42,391 nt of DNA from UBA7672 sp964529555 (GTDB lineage Bacteria > Pseudomonadota > Alphaproteobacteria > Caulobacterales > Hyphomonadaceae). The stretch's first letter is position 1; each line of letters starts with the position of its first letter. A program made the translations under genes and the position numbers. Shown here one piece after another: positions 1 through 7,022 of the stretch. Location: positions 1 through 42,391 of the forward strand of contig CAZGWV010000022.1 in the NCBI GenBank assembly GCA_964529555.1. Reading direction: 5' to 3'. The notes under the pieces are model-generated. The model did no database searches. It saw nothing but the letters and a program-made list of their open reading frames with translations, and had not been told where the DNA came from.

Positions 1-908
1 CGGAAATAATTGCTCGTACCGCCCAGCGCGAGCGGCGCGCGCAGCCATGCCAGCATCGGAAGCCAGACGCGGAAATGGATGGCGTATTCGATCTCGAACT
101 GCCGCGCGAACCATCCATCCCCGCCATTGTGGATGCTCAGCGGCGCCTGAACCACGACGAGGCGCTTGCCGCCCGCCATGAAAGCAGCAGCTGCAGCGCG
201 CGGTTGGCTCGGGTGCGGCCGGTCTTCGGCGTCGAAGATCGTCACCAGATCGCCGCGCGCGAAATGCAGCCCGTAATTCAGCGCCTTCGGCTTGGTGCGG
301 GGTGGGCCGGGCGGGACAGGGATCACCTCGAACCTGTCCTGCGCGCCCAGCGCCTCGATTGCGCCCAACGTCTCGCGGTCGTCCGCCTCGATCAGCAACT
401 TAACGTCCAGCCTGTCGCGCGGATAATCGAGCGCGTCGATCGCCGCGACCAGTTCGGGCAGAACCGCAGCCTCTTTATATAGCGGGATCAGCAATGTGAT
501 GACGGGCAGGCTGATGCTTGCTGGCGCCGGCGCGCTCGCGGTCTTCCCGCTCGCCAGCTTCAACACCGCCGCGAAGAAACGCAGGCTGATCAGGCCAAGG
601 AAGATGAGGCCCAGCGCCGCGACACATATATCCACGGTCGGCCGCGGCGCGCTCAGCATCGCCGCCACGAACCCGAACACGACCATCCATCCGAACAACC
701 GCTGCGCGACCGTCAGCCCGCCACGCGCACTGAATTCGGGCCGCCGGCTCGACAGGCCATCGCTCGCCTCGCCGAACGCCTGCGCCTCCGCGAGGCGGCG
801 ATAGAATGTCTCGCGATAATGGTCGCTTGACTGATCGGACGGCGTCCGGCCGCCCGCCCCGACGGTCCTTTGTCTTTGGTACAGACGACTACCCCAACTC
901 TTCCCCAC
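1..908 (-). CDS. GT2 glycosyltransferase, membrane-anchored, C-terminus off the left edge
   Basis: Partial gene; I read the minus-strand frame by hand because it has no stop inside the window. It encodes two hydrophobic N-terminal segments (GWMVVFGFVAAM; a second rich in LGLIFLGLISLRFF), then a GT-A fold beginning LPVITLLIPLYKEA. Further motifs are LLIEADDRET, PRTKPKALNYGL and the acidic metal-site variant FDAEDRPHP. This is the pattern of processive or XagB-like family 2 transferases, so a role in polysaccharide synthesis at the inner membrane is likely. The start is uncertain: the frame stays open to an ATG at 986, but the residues upstream of about 840 are Trp/Cys/Arg-rich and do not look coding. 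The GTG at 908 is only a compromise. It is divergent from the toxin-antitoxin pair. Confidence 0.8.
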   Translation of the reverse strand, partial: MGKSWGSRLYQRQRTVGAGGRTPSDQSSDHYRETFYRRLAEAQAFGEASDGLSSRRPEFSARGGLTVAQRLFGWMVVFGFVAAMLSAPRPTVDICVAALGLIFLGLISLRFFAAVLKLASGKTASAPAPASISLPVITLLIPLYKEAAVLPELVAAIDALDYPRDRLDVKLLIEADDRETLGAIEALGAQDRFEVIPVPPGPPRTKPKALNYGLHFARGDLVTIFDAEDRPHPSQPRAAAAAFMAGGKRLVVVQAPLSIHNGGDGWFARQFEIEYAIHFRVWLPMLAWLRAPLALGGTSNYF

Positions 909-922
909 AACAATTTGCCGAG

Positions 923-931
923 TTATCCACA
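923..931 (+). promoter_or_regulatory. Perfect DnaA-box 9-mer
   Basis: TTATCCACA is an exact match to the strong E. coli DnaA-box consensus. It lies between the glycosyltransferase and the toxin gene, with a weaker look-alike TTCCCCACA at 901-909 (two mismatches). About 0.3 exact matches are expected by chance on both strands of a window this size, so a single site is weak evidence for DnaA control. Confidence 0.3.
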
Positions 932-1023
932 CGCAGAAGGCCAAAGGCAAGCTGCGTTTCGAATTCCCGGTCGAAACCCCCGCCATGCGAGCGGCCGGCG
1001 AACGCTGCTGCCCGCGTACTTGA

Positions 1024-1047
1024 ATATATGCTGGATCTGGCATATTT
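1024..1047 (+). promoter_or_regulatory. Putative operator/promoter of the toxin-antitoxin operon
   Basis: A perfect inverted repeat, ATATGC (1026-1031) and GCATAT (1040-1045), has an 8-nt spacer in an AT-rich island of otherwise GC-rich DNA. A TTGAAT at 1020-1025 and CATATT at 1041-1046 could be a weak promoter overlapping it. Antitoxins of the HTH type commonly repress their own operon through such a palindrome. The assignment to this antitoxin is inference from position. Confidence 0.5.
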
Positions 1048-1060
1048 GAGGGGAGGTCGC

Positions 1061-1477
1061 GTGGCCAGAGGTAGCAAGCAACCGGACTCATCCGAACCGG
1101 AGCCAAAGCCGGTGCGATGGGTGGGGAGCAGCCGGGATGATCTGATCGCGTTTCCCGAGGATGTTCGCCGTCGTGTTGGCGGTGCTCTGTGGGACGCGCA
1201 ACTGGGCGGTAAGGCTTCATTCGCGAAGCCCCTGAGGGGATTTGGAGGAGCAGGCGTTCTGGAGGTTGTGGACGATCACGACGGCGATACTTACCGCGCG
1301 GTCTATACGGTTCGGTTCGCTGGCGTGGTCTATGTGCTTCATGCCTTCCAGAAGAAGTCCAAGCGCGGGATCGCGACGCCGAAGACCGAACTGGACATGA
1401 TCGAACGTCGCCTGAGGCGCGCGCGAGAGGATTACGAGGAATGGCTGCAAAGCGAAAAGACAACGAAATCGCGGTGA
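1061..1477 (+). CDS. HigB/Gp49-like toxin of a type II toxin-antitoxin pair
   Basis: The protein is 138 aa and basic toward the C-terminus. The core, with a short helix then VRWVGSSRDDLIAFPEDVRRRVG, a PLRGFGGAGVLEV strand, YRAVYTVRFAGVVYVLHAFQKKSKRG and a closing helix, is typical of phage Gp49-like/HigB proteins of the RelE superfamily, which cleave mRNA. The AFQKKSKRG segment is the usual signature. I chose the GTG at 1061 because GAGGGGAGG sits at 1048-1056. The in-frame ATG at 1028 falls inside the operator palindrome, and an earlier ATG at 806 overlaps the divergent gene. The antitoxin gene follows with a 37-bp overlap, in the toxin-first order of HigBA. Confidence 0.82.
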   Translation: MARGSKQPDSSEPEPKPVRWVGSSRDDLIAFPEDVRRRVGGALWDAQLGGKASFAKPLRGFGGAGVLEVVDDHDGDTYRAVYTVRFAGVVYVLHAFQKKSKRGIATPKTELDMIERRLRRAREDYEEWLQSEKTTKSR

Positions 1478-1788
1478 CTGCCGGCTCCGGCAATGTTTTC
1501 GCCGATCTGCGGATCGCCGATGCCGAAGAAGAACTCGCCAAAGCGCAGCTGGCCAGCCATATCCGGCGCGTGGTGGAAGCGCGCGGCCTGACACAGGTGG
1601 CGGCCGCCGAATTGATGGGGGTCGATCAGCCGAAGGTATCGGCGTTGCTGAATGGCCGGCTGACACACTTCTCTAGCGATCGCTTGTTGCGTCTGCTCGT
1701 CGCGCTCGGTCAGGATATCGAGATAACCGTCAAGGCCGCTTCCCGGCGGAAGCGCGGTCGTATCACGGTGATGGAAAGAGCAGTGTGA
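1441..1788 (+). CDS. HigA-like HTH antitoxin
   Basis: A 115-aa protein with a Cro/C1-type helix-turn-helix at about residues 38-75 (HIRRVVEARGLTQVAAAELM, then VDQPKVSALLNGRL), followed by a helix with LLRLLVALGQDIEI and a basic tail RRKRGR. This is the common form of antitoxins paired with Gp49-like toxins (HTH_37-type). It should neutralise the upstream toxin by direct binding and repress the operon at the palindrome at 1024-1047. The gene starts inside the toxin gene, so translation is probably coupled. The family call is secure; the actual toxicity of the pair is not shown by sequence. Confidence 0.85.
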   Translation: MAAKRKDNEIAVTAGSGNVFADLRIADAEEELAKAQLASHIRRVVEARGLTQVAAAELMGVDQPKVSALLNGRLTHFSSDRLLRLLVALGQDIEITVKAASRRKRGRITVMERAV

Positions 1789-1877
1789 CGCCTCGCGGAT
1801 CCGCCAGGGCGATTCAGGCCGCACCCTCGCCGCAGGCGCGTTTCGGCGCTGTTTGCCGCTAACTGAGAGAACGCGCG

Positions 1878-2894
1878 ATGAATTTCTCATCCGACACCGC
1901 AGCCCCCGCGCACCCGTCCGTTCTCCAGGCGATCGTCGACGCCAATACGGGGCCCGCGCCGAGCTATGGTTCCGATGCGTGGACCGAGCGCGCGCGCGAG
2001 GCGCTGTGCAAGACGTTCGAGTGCGATCTTGATGTCTGGCTGGTTTCCTCCGGGACAGCTGCCAACGCGCTCGCCCTCGCAACGCTGTGTCCGCCGCACG
2101 GGTCGGTGCTGTGCCACGCTGAAGCGCATATCGAGCGCGACGAGCGCGGCGCGCCCGAGTTCTTCACCGGCGGGGCCAAGCTGTCGCTGCTGCCCGGCCT
2201 GCATGGCCGGATCGACCTCGCGGCCCTGCGCGCCCGCATCGCCGCCAACCAGCCGGACTTCGTGCATGAAACGCCGGCCCACGTCCTCTCCCTCTCCAAC
2301 CTGACCGAGTGCGGCGCGGCCTATCGACCCTTTGAAGTCGCCGAGCGCGCGGCGCTGGCGCACGAGGCGGCGCTTGCGGTTCACATGGATGGCGCGCGGT
2401 TCGCCAACGCGCTGGTCTCCACGGGCGCGACCCCGGCGGAACTCAGCTGGCGCTCGGGCGTCGACGCCATGAGTTTCGGGGCGACCAAGAACGGCGCAAT
2501 GGGCTGCGAGGCGATCATCCTCTTCGGCGCGGCCCGCGAGCGCTTCAACGACCTGCGCACCCGCGCCAAGCGGGCAGGGCACATGCCGCCGAAGATGCGC
2601 TTCCTCGCCGCCCAGATGTGCGCCTACCTGAAAGACGGGCTGTGGCTCGACCTTGCCGGCCGCGCCAACAAGTCGGCGCTGGATGTCGCCAACCTGCTGG
2701 CGCAGCACGGCGGAGAACTCGCCCACCCCGTCGATGGCAACGAAGTCTTCATGCGCCTGCCGCCGGCTGTCGCGGCCAGGCTGAAGGCCGCCGGGGTCTC
2801 CTGCTATCCTTGGCTGGACGGCTCGTTCCGCTTCGTCTGTTCGTGGGCGACGACCGCGGATGACGTGGCGGCATTGGCCGCATCCCTCGCTTAA
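1878..2894 (+). CDS. Low-specificity threonine aldolase-like PLP enzyme
   Basis: The protein is 338 aa, the normal length for the aldolase family of fold-type I PLP enzymes, which cleave L-threonine or L-allo-threonine to glycine and acetaldehyde. Visible landmarks are SSGTAANALAL near residue 57 (cofactor phosphate region), HMDGAR at 169-174 with the Asp that holds the pyridine nitrogen, and SFGATKNGAMGCEA at 199-212 with the predicted Schiff-base Lys204. The start ATG follows AACTGAGAGAACGCGCG. Related beta-eliminating lyases share the fold, so the substrate is not certain. It appears monocistronic between the toxin-antitoxin pair and a GGDEF-EAL gene. Confidence 0.85.
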   Translation: MNFSSDTAAPAHPSVLQAIVDANTGPAPSYGSDAWTERAREALCKTFECDLDVWLVSSGTAANALALATLCPPHGSVLCHAEAHIERDERGAPEFFTGGAKLSLLPGLHGRIDLAALRARIAANQPDFVHETPAHVLSLSNLTECGAAYRPFEVAERAALAHEAALAVHMDGARFANALVSTGATPAELSWRSGVDAMSFGATKNGAMGCEAIILFGAARERFNDLRTRAKRAGHMPPKMRFLAAQMCAYLKDGLWLDLAGRANKSALDVANLLAQHGGELAHPVDGNEVFMRLPPAVAARLKAAGVSCYPWLDGSFRFVCSWATTADDVAALAASLA

Positions 2895-3031
2895 GGGGAG
2901 GCGAAAGGCTGCTTCCCGCTCCCGATCGATGAAATTTCACCGATCGATTTGACCGGAAATCGACCCTGTTCTGCCAGCTTGCCCAGGAGCGCCCGGCATT
3001 GGCGGGGGGCCGTCTGGTGGGAACGACCCTT

Positions 3032-5446
3032 ATGTTTGGTCCGAATTTCGAGACCCTTTTCCTTGGGAAGGTGGATATTCCGCCGGCCCATCAGGATGCG
3101 ATCGCCGCAGAGCGCCGCCGCAGCTTTCATGCGCTGGCCCCGCTTGCAGCCGTTCATTCGCTCCTTACCGCAGTCGTCCTGACCTTTGCCTTCTGGGCCG
3201 AGGCCGCCATGCCGCTCGTGTTCGTGTGGTGCTATGCCAGCGCGGTGCTCGTCTTCATCCGTGTCCGCGAAGGCCGCCGCACGGCCGTTCCCGGCGAAGG
3301 CGCCGTCGAAGACAGGCGTATCGTCCACTATACGCTGTTCAGCGGCCTGCTGTGGGGCGGCATCATCGCGGCCCTCGTCGCGTCCAGCGGGCCTGAGCAC
3401 CATATGCTGCTCGGCATTCTCACGGCTGCCATCCTCTGCGTCGGCGCGCTGCTGCACTCCAGCTTCCCGGCTGCGTCCTTCGGCTATTCGCTCCTCGTGG
3501 GCCTTGGCGCGTGCCTCGGCCTGCTGCTCGGCGACCATCAATGGGCCGCCAGCGCCGCCCTGCTGCTCGTCGGGGGCATCACGGCGCTTCAGCGCTTCTC
3601 CTCGTCCACGCATGCGAACGATGTCCGCCGGATGATCGATGCGGCAGCGTTGAAAGAAGCCAAGGAGACGATGAGCCTCCTGCTCAACGATTTCGAGGCG
3701 CATTCGGCCGACTGGCTCTGGCGCGTGGACGAGCACAACCGTCTGGGCCCAGCCTCGCCGCGCTTTGTCGATGCGACCGGGCTCCCGGCCGAAATCCTCC
3801 AGGGCGGCAGCCTGCTGGCGCTGTTCGCCACTGAATCCGCCCAGGTGCTCGATGTGATCCTGAAACAGCGCAAGCCGTTCCGCGACGAAATTCTGCGCGT
3901 GTCCATCGGCGCGCGCGAAGGCTGGTGGTCGATCAGCGGCCAGCCCACCGCCGATGGCGGCTGGCGCGGCGTGTGCTCCGACATCACCCGCTCGCGCGAT
4001 ACCGAGGCATTGATCGCCTACGCGACCGAATACGACAGCCTGACCGACCTTCCAAACCGCGCCATGCTGGTCCGCCAGCTTGAAATCGCGCAGGAAGCCG
4101 CCGAAGCGCGCGGCGAGGCGTTCGCCCTGTTCGTGATCGACCTCGACAACTTCAAGACGCTGAACGACACCCAGGGCCACCCGACGGGCGACGCCTTCCT
4201 CAAGGTCGTGGCCGAGCGCCTGCGCGATTGTGTCGGCGCCGACGCCTTCCTCGCCCGCCTTGGCGGCGACGAATTCGCCGTCCTGCAGCGGGACCTGACG
4301 TCCGAAGAAGCCGGCGAGGTGGCCGATCATCTCGTCGACGCCCTCTTGGCTCCGGTCGTCCTCAATGGCCGCGAAATCCTGGCCGGCGGCAGCGTCGGCG
4401 TGGCGCTCGCCCCCGAAAACGGCGCCGACCCCGCCATTCTGATGAAGAATGCCGAGTTGGCCCTCTATCGCGCCAAGGCCCAGGGCCGCGGCTGCGCCCG
4501 TTTCTTCGAGCCGGGCATGGATGAATCGGCCCGCGTGCGCGCCGATCTGGAGACGGATCTCCGCAACGCGCTCGCCAACGAGACCATGGATGTCTACTTC
4601 CAGCCGCTGGTGAACACCCGCACGCGCAAGGTTTCGGGCTATGAGACGCTGCTGCGCTGGAACCGTCCGGGCCACGGCCTGGTGTCGCCCGGCGTGTTCA
4701 TTTCCTGCGCCGAAGAGACCGGAATCATCGTGCCGCTGGGCGAATGGGTGATCCGCAAGGCCATCGAAGAGGCCGCCCACTGGCGCGAGGACGTGCCCGT
4801 GGCCGTCAACCTGTCGCCGGCCCAGATGAAGAACCCGTCCCTCGTGGCGACCGTGATCGGGGCCCTGGCTGCCTCGCAACTCGACCCGAGCCGCCTCGAG
4901 ATCGAGATCGTCGAAAGCGTGCTGATGGACGAGACGGAACACAATATCCGCACACTCCACGCGCTGCGGGAGCTTGGCGTGAAGATCGCGCTCGACGATT
5001 TCGGCACCGGCTATTCCTCGCTGAGCTATCTGCGGGCCTTCCCCTTCGACAAGATCAAGATCGACCAGCGCTTTGTGCGGGACATCGATTCCAGCGCGGA
5101 AAACCAGGCCATCGTGCGTGCCGTGATCTCCCTGGCCCGCGATCTGGGCATGCGTGTCACCGCCGAAGGCATCGAGAACGAGCAGCAGGCGGCAATTCTC
5201 GCGGGCCTTGGCTGCACGGAAGTGCAGGGGTTCCTCTACAGCCGCCCCATGCCCGCGTCGGAAGTGGAGAAGAAGGACGCACCGGCNNNNNNNNNNNNNN
5301 NNNNNNNNNNNNNNNNNNNNNNNNNNNNNNNNNNNNNNNNNNNNNNNNNNNNNNNNNNNNNNNNNNNNNNNNNNNNNNNNNNNNNNGCGGATCATTGTGG
5401 CCGAGAGGGGCGGGGTACGAGCGCTAAAGGCGCTCAAGCAGCCTGA
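3032..5446 (+). CDS. Membrane PAS-GGDEF-EAL cyclic-di-GMP protein (interrupted by a gap near its 3' end)
   Basis: The N-terminus has about six predicted membrane spans (residues 25-190). A PAS-like segment follows (about 205-325, with DWLWRVDEHNRL), then a GGDEF domain with intact GGDEF near residue 411 and an EAL domain. The EAL signature reads ETL (YETLLRW, near 537), but the other catalytic features are present: NLSPAQM, EIVESVL, DDFGTGYSSLSYL, KIDQRFVRD, TAEGIENEQ and the end motif GFLYSRPMP. No RxxD inhibitory site precedes GGDEF. It therefore probably both makes and degrades c-di-GMP, with phosphodiesterase likely. The ATG at 3032 is preferred over a TTG at 2999. The true C-terminus lies in or beyond the N block at 5287-5386, so the end given is only the first stop after the gap. 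Confidence 0.85.
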   Translation: MFGPNFETLFLGKVDIPPAHQDAIAAERRRSFHALAPLAAVHSLLTAVVLTFAFWAEAAMPLVFVWCYASAVLVFIRVREGRRTAVPGEGAVEDRRIVHYTLFSGLLWGGIIAALVASSGPEHHMLLGILTAAILCVGALLHSSFPAASFGYSLLVGLGACLGLLLGDHQWAASAALLLVGGITALQRFSSSTHANDVRRMIDAAALKEAKETMSLLLNDFEAHSADWLWRVDEHNRLGPASPRFVDATGLPAEILQGGSLLALFATESAQVLDVILKQRKPFRDEILRVSIGAREGWWSISGQPTADGGWRGVCSDITRSRDTEALIAYATEYDSLTDLPNRAMLVRQLEIAQEAAEARGEAFALFVIDLDNFKTLNDTQGHPTGDAFLKVVAERLRDCVGADAFLARLGGDEFAVLQRDLTSEEAGEVADHLVDALLAPVVLNGREILAGGSVGVALAPENGADPAILMKNAELALYRAKAQGRGCARFFEPGMDESARVRADLETDLRNALANETMDVYFQPLVNTRTRKVSGYETLLRWNRPGHGLVSPGVFISCAEETGIIVPLGEWVIRKAIEEAAHWREDVPVAVNLSPAQMKNPSLVATVIGALAASQLDPSRLEIEIVESVLMDETEHNIRTLHALRELGVKIALDDFGTGYSSLSYLRAFPFDKIKIDQRFVRDIDSSAENQAIVRAVISLARDLGMRVTAEGIENEQQAAILAGLGCTEVQGFLYSRPMPASEVEKKDAPXXXXXXXXXXXXXXXXXXXXXXXXXXXXXXXXXXADHCGREGRGTSAKGAQAA
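5287..5386. other. Assembly gap of 100 N inside the GGDEF-EAL gene
   Basis: Exactly 100 N, a scaffold placeholder of unknown true length. The flanks are not duplicates of each other, so sequence is really missing. The coding status of 5387-5477 cannot be decided. Confidence 0.95.
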
Positions 5447-5477
5447 AATCTCCGAAAACATGGGCCCCAAACGTGTT

Positions 5478-5507
5478 CATGCCCGCCCGGATGACCGGAC
5501 GGGCATG
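5478..5507. terminator. Hairpin between convergent genes
   Basis: A 13-bp stem, CATGCCCGCCCGG with CCGGACGGGCATG, has a 4-nt ATGA loop. The single imperfection is C-A on the plus strand and G-U in minus-strand RNA. It lies between the end of the GGDEF-EAL gene and the end of the small Lys/Ala-rich gene, where a shared terminator is expected. There is no T tract on either side. Confidence 0.5.
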
Positions 5508-5591
5508 AGGAATACACTAGTCTCTGGGAATTGGGCGGCCTCTAGGAGGCACAGGCCAAGGACTGGCTGCCCAATGCGAAGAGCTTAGCTA

Positions 5592-5675
5592 CTACTTCTT
5601 CTTCTTAGCAGCTTTCGCCGGTTTTTTGGCGGCGGCTTTCGCCGGCTTCTTCGCAGCTTTTTTGGCAGTGGCCAT
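5592..5675 (-). CDS. 27-residue Lys/Ala/Pro-rich histone-H1-tail-like protein
   Basis: A very short gene, read by hand. The product begins MATAKKAAKKPAKAAAKKPA and ends in four lysines. It consists only of Met, Ala, Thr, Lys and Pro, with two AAKKPAK-type repeats. An excellent Shine-Dalgarno, AAGGAGAC, ends 6 nt before the ATG, and the frame closes with two tandem TAG codons. The composition matches the C-terminal tails of H1-like bacterial proteins (HctB/AlgP type), which bind DNA through repeated KPAK motifs. Here the tail stands alone with no globular part. It sits 93 nt downstream of the Sua5 gene on the same strand, beyond a hairpin. A DNA-compacting or nucleic-acid-binding role is inference. 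Confidence 0.72.
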   Translation of the reverse strand: MATAKKAAKKPAKAAAKKPAKAAKKKK

Positions 5676-5736
5676 CTTAAGTCTCCTTGAGTGGTCCCTT
5701 CAGACGAGGCCCGCTAGCGAACCTGCATCCAATTAA

Positions 5737-5773
5737 GTTGAGCCGGTCTCCGATCGGAAAAACCCGACTCAAC
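5737..5773 (-). terminator. Hairpin overlapping the sua5 stop codon
   Basis: In minus-strand RNA, GUUGAGUCGG pairs with CCGGCUCAAC (10 bp, one G-U). The 17-nt loop contains a five-U run and the palindrome CCGATCGG. The UGA stop of the Sua5 gene lies in the 5' arm. It is followed by UUAAUU, so it may end sua5 transcription before the small Lys/Ala gene. Confidence 0.45.
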
Positions 5774-6773
5774 GAATCTCTTCTACACCATCTTCGCGTG
5801 CGAGTGCAGCACCCCTCAGCAAACGATCGTTGATCGCCTCGCCGAGTCCGGTCTTCGGAATCGGCGCCACGGCGATCGAGTCATGAGTCAGATCGAGCGT
5901 GCGCAGCATCGCGAACAGGTTCGACGCGGCCTCCGCGAGGTCGCCGCGAATCGAGAGGTTGAGAGTCGGCGAGACACCCGGCGGCGGCGCCCCGAAGGCG
6001 AGGAACGCCTCACCCTCGGACACGCTCGTAGCGCCCAGTCGGAGTCGCGCGCGCGGCGCGTAGTGACGCTTCATCATGCCCGGCGCGAGGATGCTCGAAG
6101 AGGTCCCCGGAGACCCCAGCGAGCCTGTGAGCAACTCTATGTCCGAGCGCGCGAGAGCGCCGGGCCGGAGCATCACGGCGGCGTCTTCGCCGGGCGCGAC
6201 GATGGTCGATTCAAGCCCCGCCGGACACGCGCCGCCATCGATGATGAGGTCGATGCGCGCGCCCAGTCCGGCAGCCACATGCGCTGCGGTCGTGGGGCTC
6301 AGCTGCTCCGATGGATTTGCCGAAGGCGCAGCGATCGGGCGCCCGACGAGTTGAATAAGTCTCAGAGTTGCTTCGTGTTTTGGTTGGCGCAGTGCGATCG
6401 AAGGTAGACCTGCGGTCGCAAGCTCGGACACGGTGGACGTCTCCCTGCGCGGCAGCACGAGCGTGAGCGGGCCAGGCCAGAAGCGCTCCGCGAGGCGGCG
6501 TGCGAGCGGGCTGAACACGGCATGCTCCTCGGCCATCGCGAGGTCGGCGACATGGCAGATGAGAGGGTTGAAGGAGGGGCGGCCCTTGGCTGTGTAGATC
6601 GCGGCGACGGCGGCGCCGTTGGTGGCGTCCGCAGCGAGCCCGTAGACCGTCTCGGTGGGCGCCGCGACGAGGCCGCCGGCGAGGATCACGGAGGCCGCGC
6701 GCGCGAGGTCGGCGGGTGTCGTGCCGACGATCGGCGCGGGCGTGCGCGAGGCGGATCCTGAATCGTCTTTCAT
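5769..6773 (-). CDS. tsaC: Threonylcarbamoyl-AMP synthase (Sua5/YwlC/TsaC type)
   Basis: The 334-aa product has the YrdC-like catalytic domain (about residues 20-205) followed by a Sua5 C-terminal domain, so this is the long Sua5 form. Motifs seen are PTETVYGLAADA, YTAKGRPSFNPLICHV, FWPGPLTLVL, SANPSEQLSPTTAAHV, the linker LAPGMMKRHYAPRARL and a C-terminal ALNDRL-like segment (AINDRLLRGAA). The enzyme makes threonylcarbamoyl-AMP from threonine, bicarbonate and ATP for t6A37 of ANN-decoding tRNAs in the cytoplasm. The ATG is the only plausible start. Upstream lies a 249-bp gene-free stretch rich in inverted repeats and GANTC sites. Confidence 0.93.
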   Translation of the reverse strand: MKDDSGSASRTPAPIVGTTPADLARAASVILAGGLVAAPTETVYGLAADATNGAAVAAIYTAKGRPSFNPLICHVADLAMAEEHAVFSPLARRLAERFWPGPLTLVLPRRETSTVSELATAGLPSIALRQPKHEATLRLIQLVGRPIAAPSANPSEQLSPTTAAHVAAGLGARIDLIIDGGACPAGLESTIVAPGEDAAVMLRPGALARSDIELLTGSLGSPGTSSSILAPGMMKRHYAPRARLRLGATSVSEGEAFLAFGAPPPGVSPTLNLSIRGDLAEAASNLFAMLRTLDLTHDSIAVAPIPKTGLGEAINDRLLRGAALAREDGVEEIR

Positions 6774-6827
6774 GTTCGCACACGTCCGTTGGCTGCCTCA
6801 TTGCGGCGCCCGCGAAGGCTCTCGCAT

Positions 6828-6992
6828 GACTCGAAATTGCGTCTCGCGATGACGCGCGCGCGTGACTCCGTCATGCCAATTTCGATTCCGAACTGTGCCC
6901 TCATAGTCACAGTTTTTGGCGCCACGCGCATCGCAATCGGCGCCGATTTCGACTCGAGGAGTGCGTTGAAGGCGCCTCGAAGAGTCGAATCG
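6828..6992. repeat. Two imperfect inverted repeats with six GANTC sites
   Basis: Repeat A pairs GACTCGAAATTG (6828-6839) with CAATTTCGATTC (6877-6888; one mismatch), enclosing ATGACG (6849-6854) and CGTCAT (6869-6874). Repeat B pairs CGATTTCGACTCGAGG (6944-6959) imperfectly with CCTCGAAGAGTCGAATCG (6975-6992). GANTC occurs at 6828, 6864, 6884, 6951, 6982 and 6987, which is six in 165 bp against about one per 256 bp at random. The stretch between the b561 gene and sua5 holds no convincing gene. An 81-codon minus ORF there is Arg-rich and follows the repeats. Confidence 0.6.
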
Positions 6993-7022
6993 CGCGCGCT
7001 CATCGTCGTCTTCACTGGCTGC

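Noticed and set aside
806..1060. Long N-terminal extension of the toxin ORF from the ATG at 806
   Set aside because: Runs antisense through the 5' end of the divergent glycosyltransferase; the GTG at 1061 has a strong Shine-Dalgarno.
2891..5470. 859-codon minus-strand ORF opposite the GGDEF-EAL gene
   Set aside because: It is the antisense shadow of a gene with complete GGDEF and EAL signatures; the composition (Arg/Gly/Ala/His-rich, no domains) is typical of high-GC antisense frames.
5387..5588. Plus frame after the gap reading RIIVAERGGVRALKALKQPE
   Set aside because: Could be a gene tail but the frame across the N block is unknown and it reads through a hairpin; no support either way.
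6770..7015. 81-codon minus ORF between the b561 gene and sua5
   Set aside because: Follows the inverted repeats, has no good ribosome site and no family resemblance.
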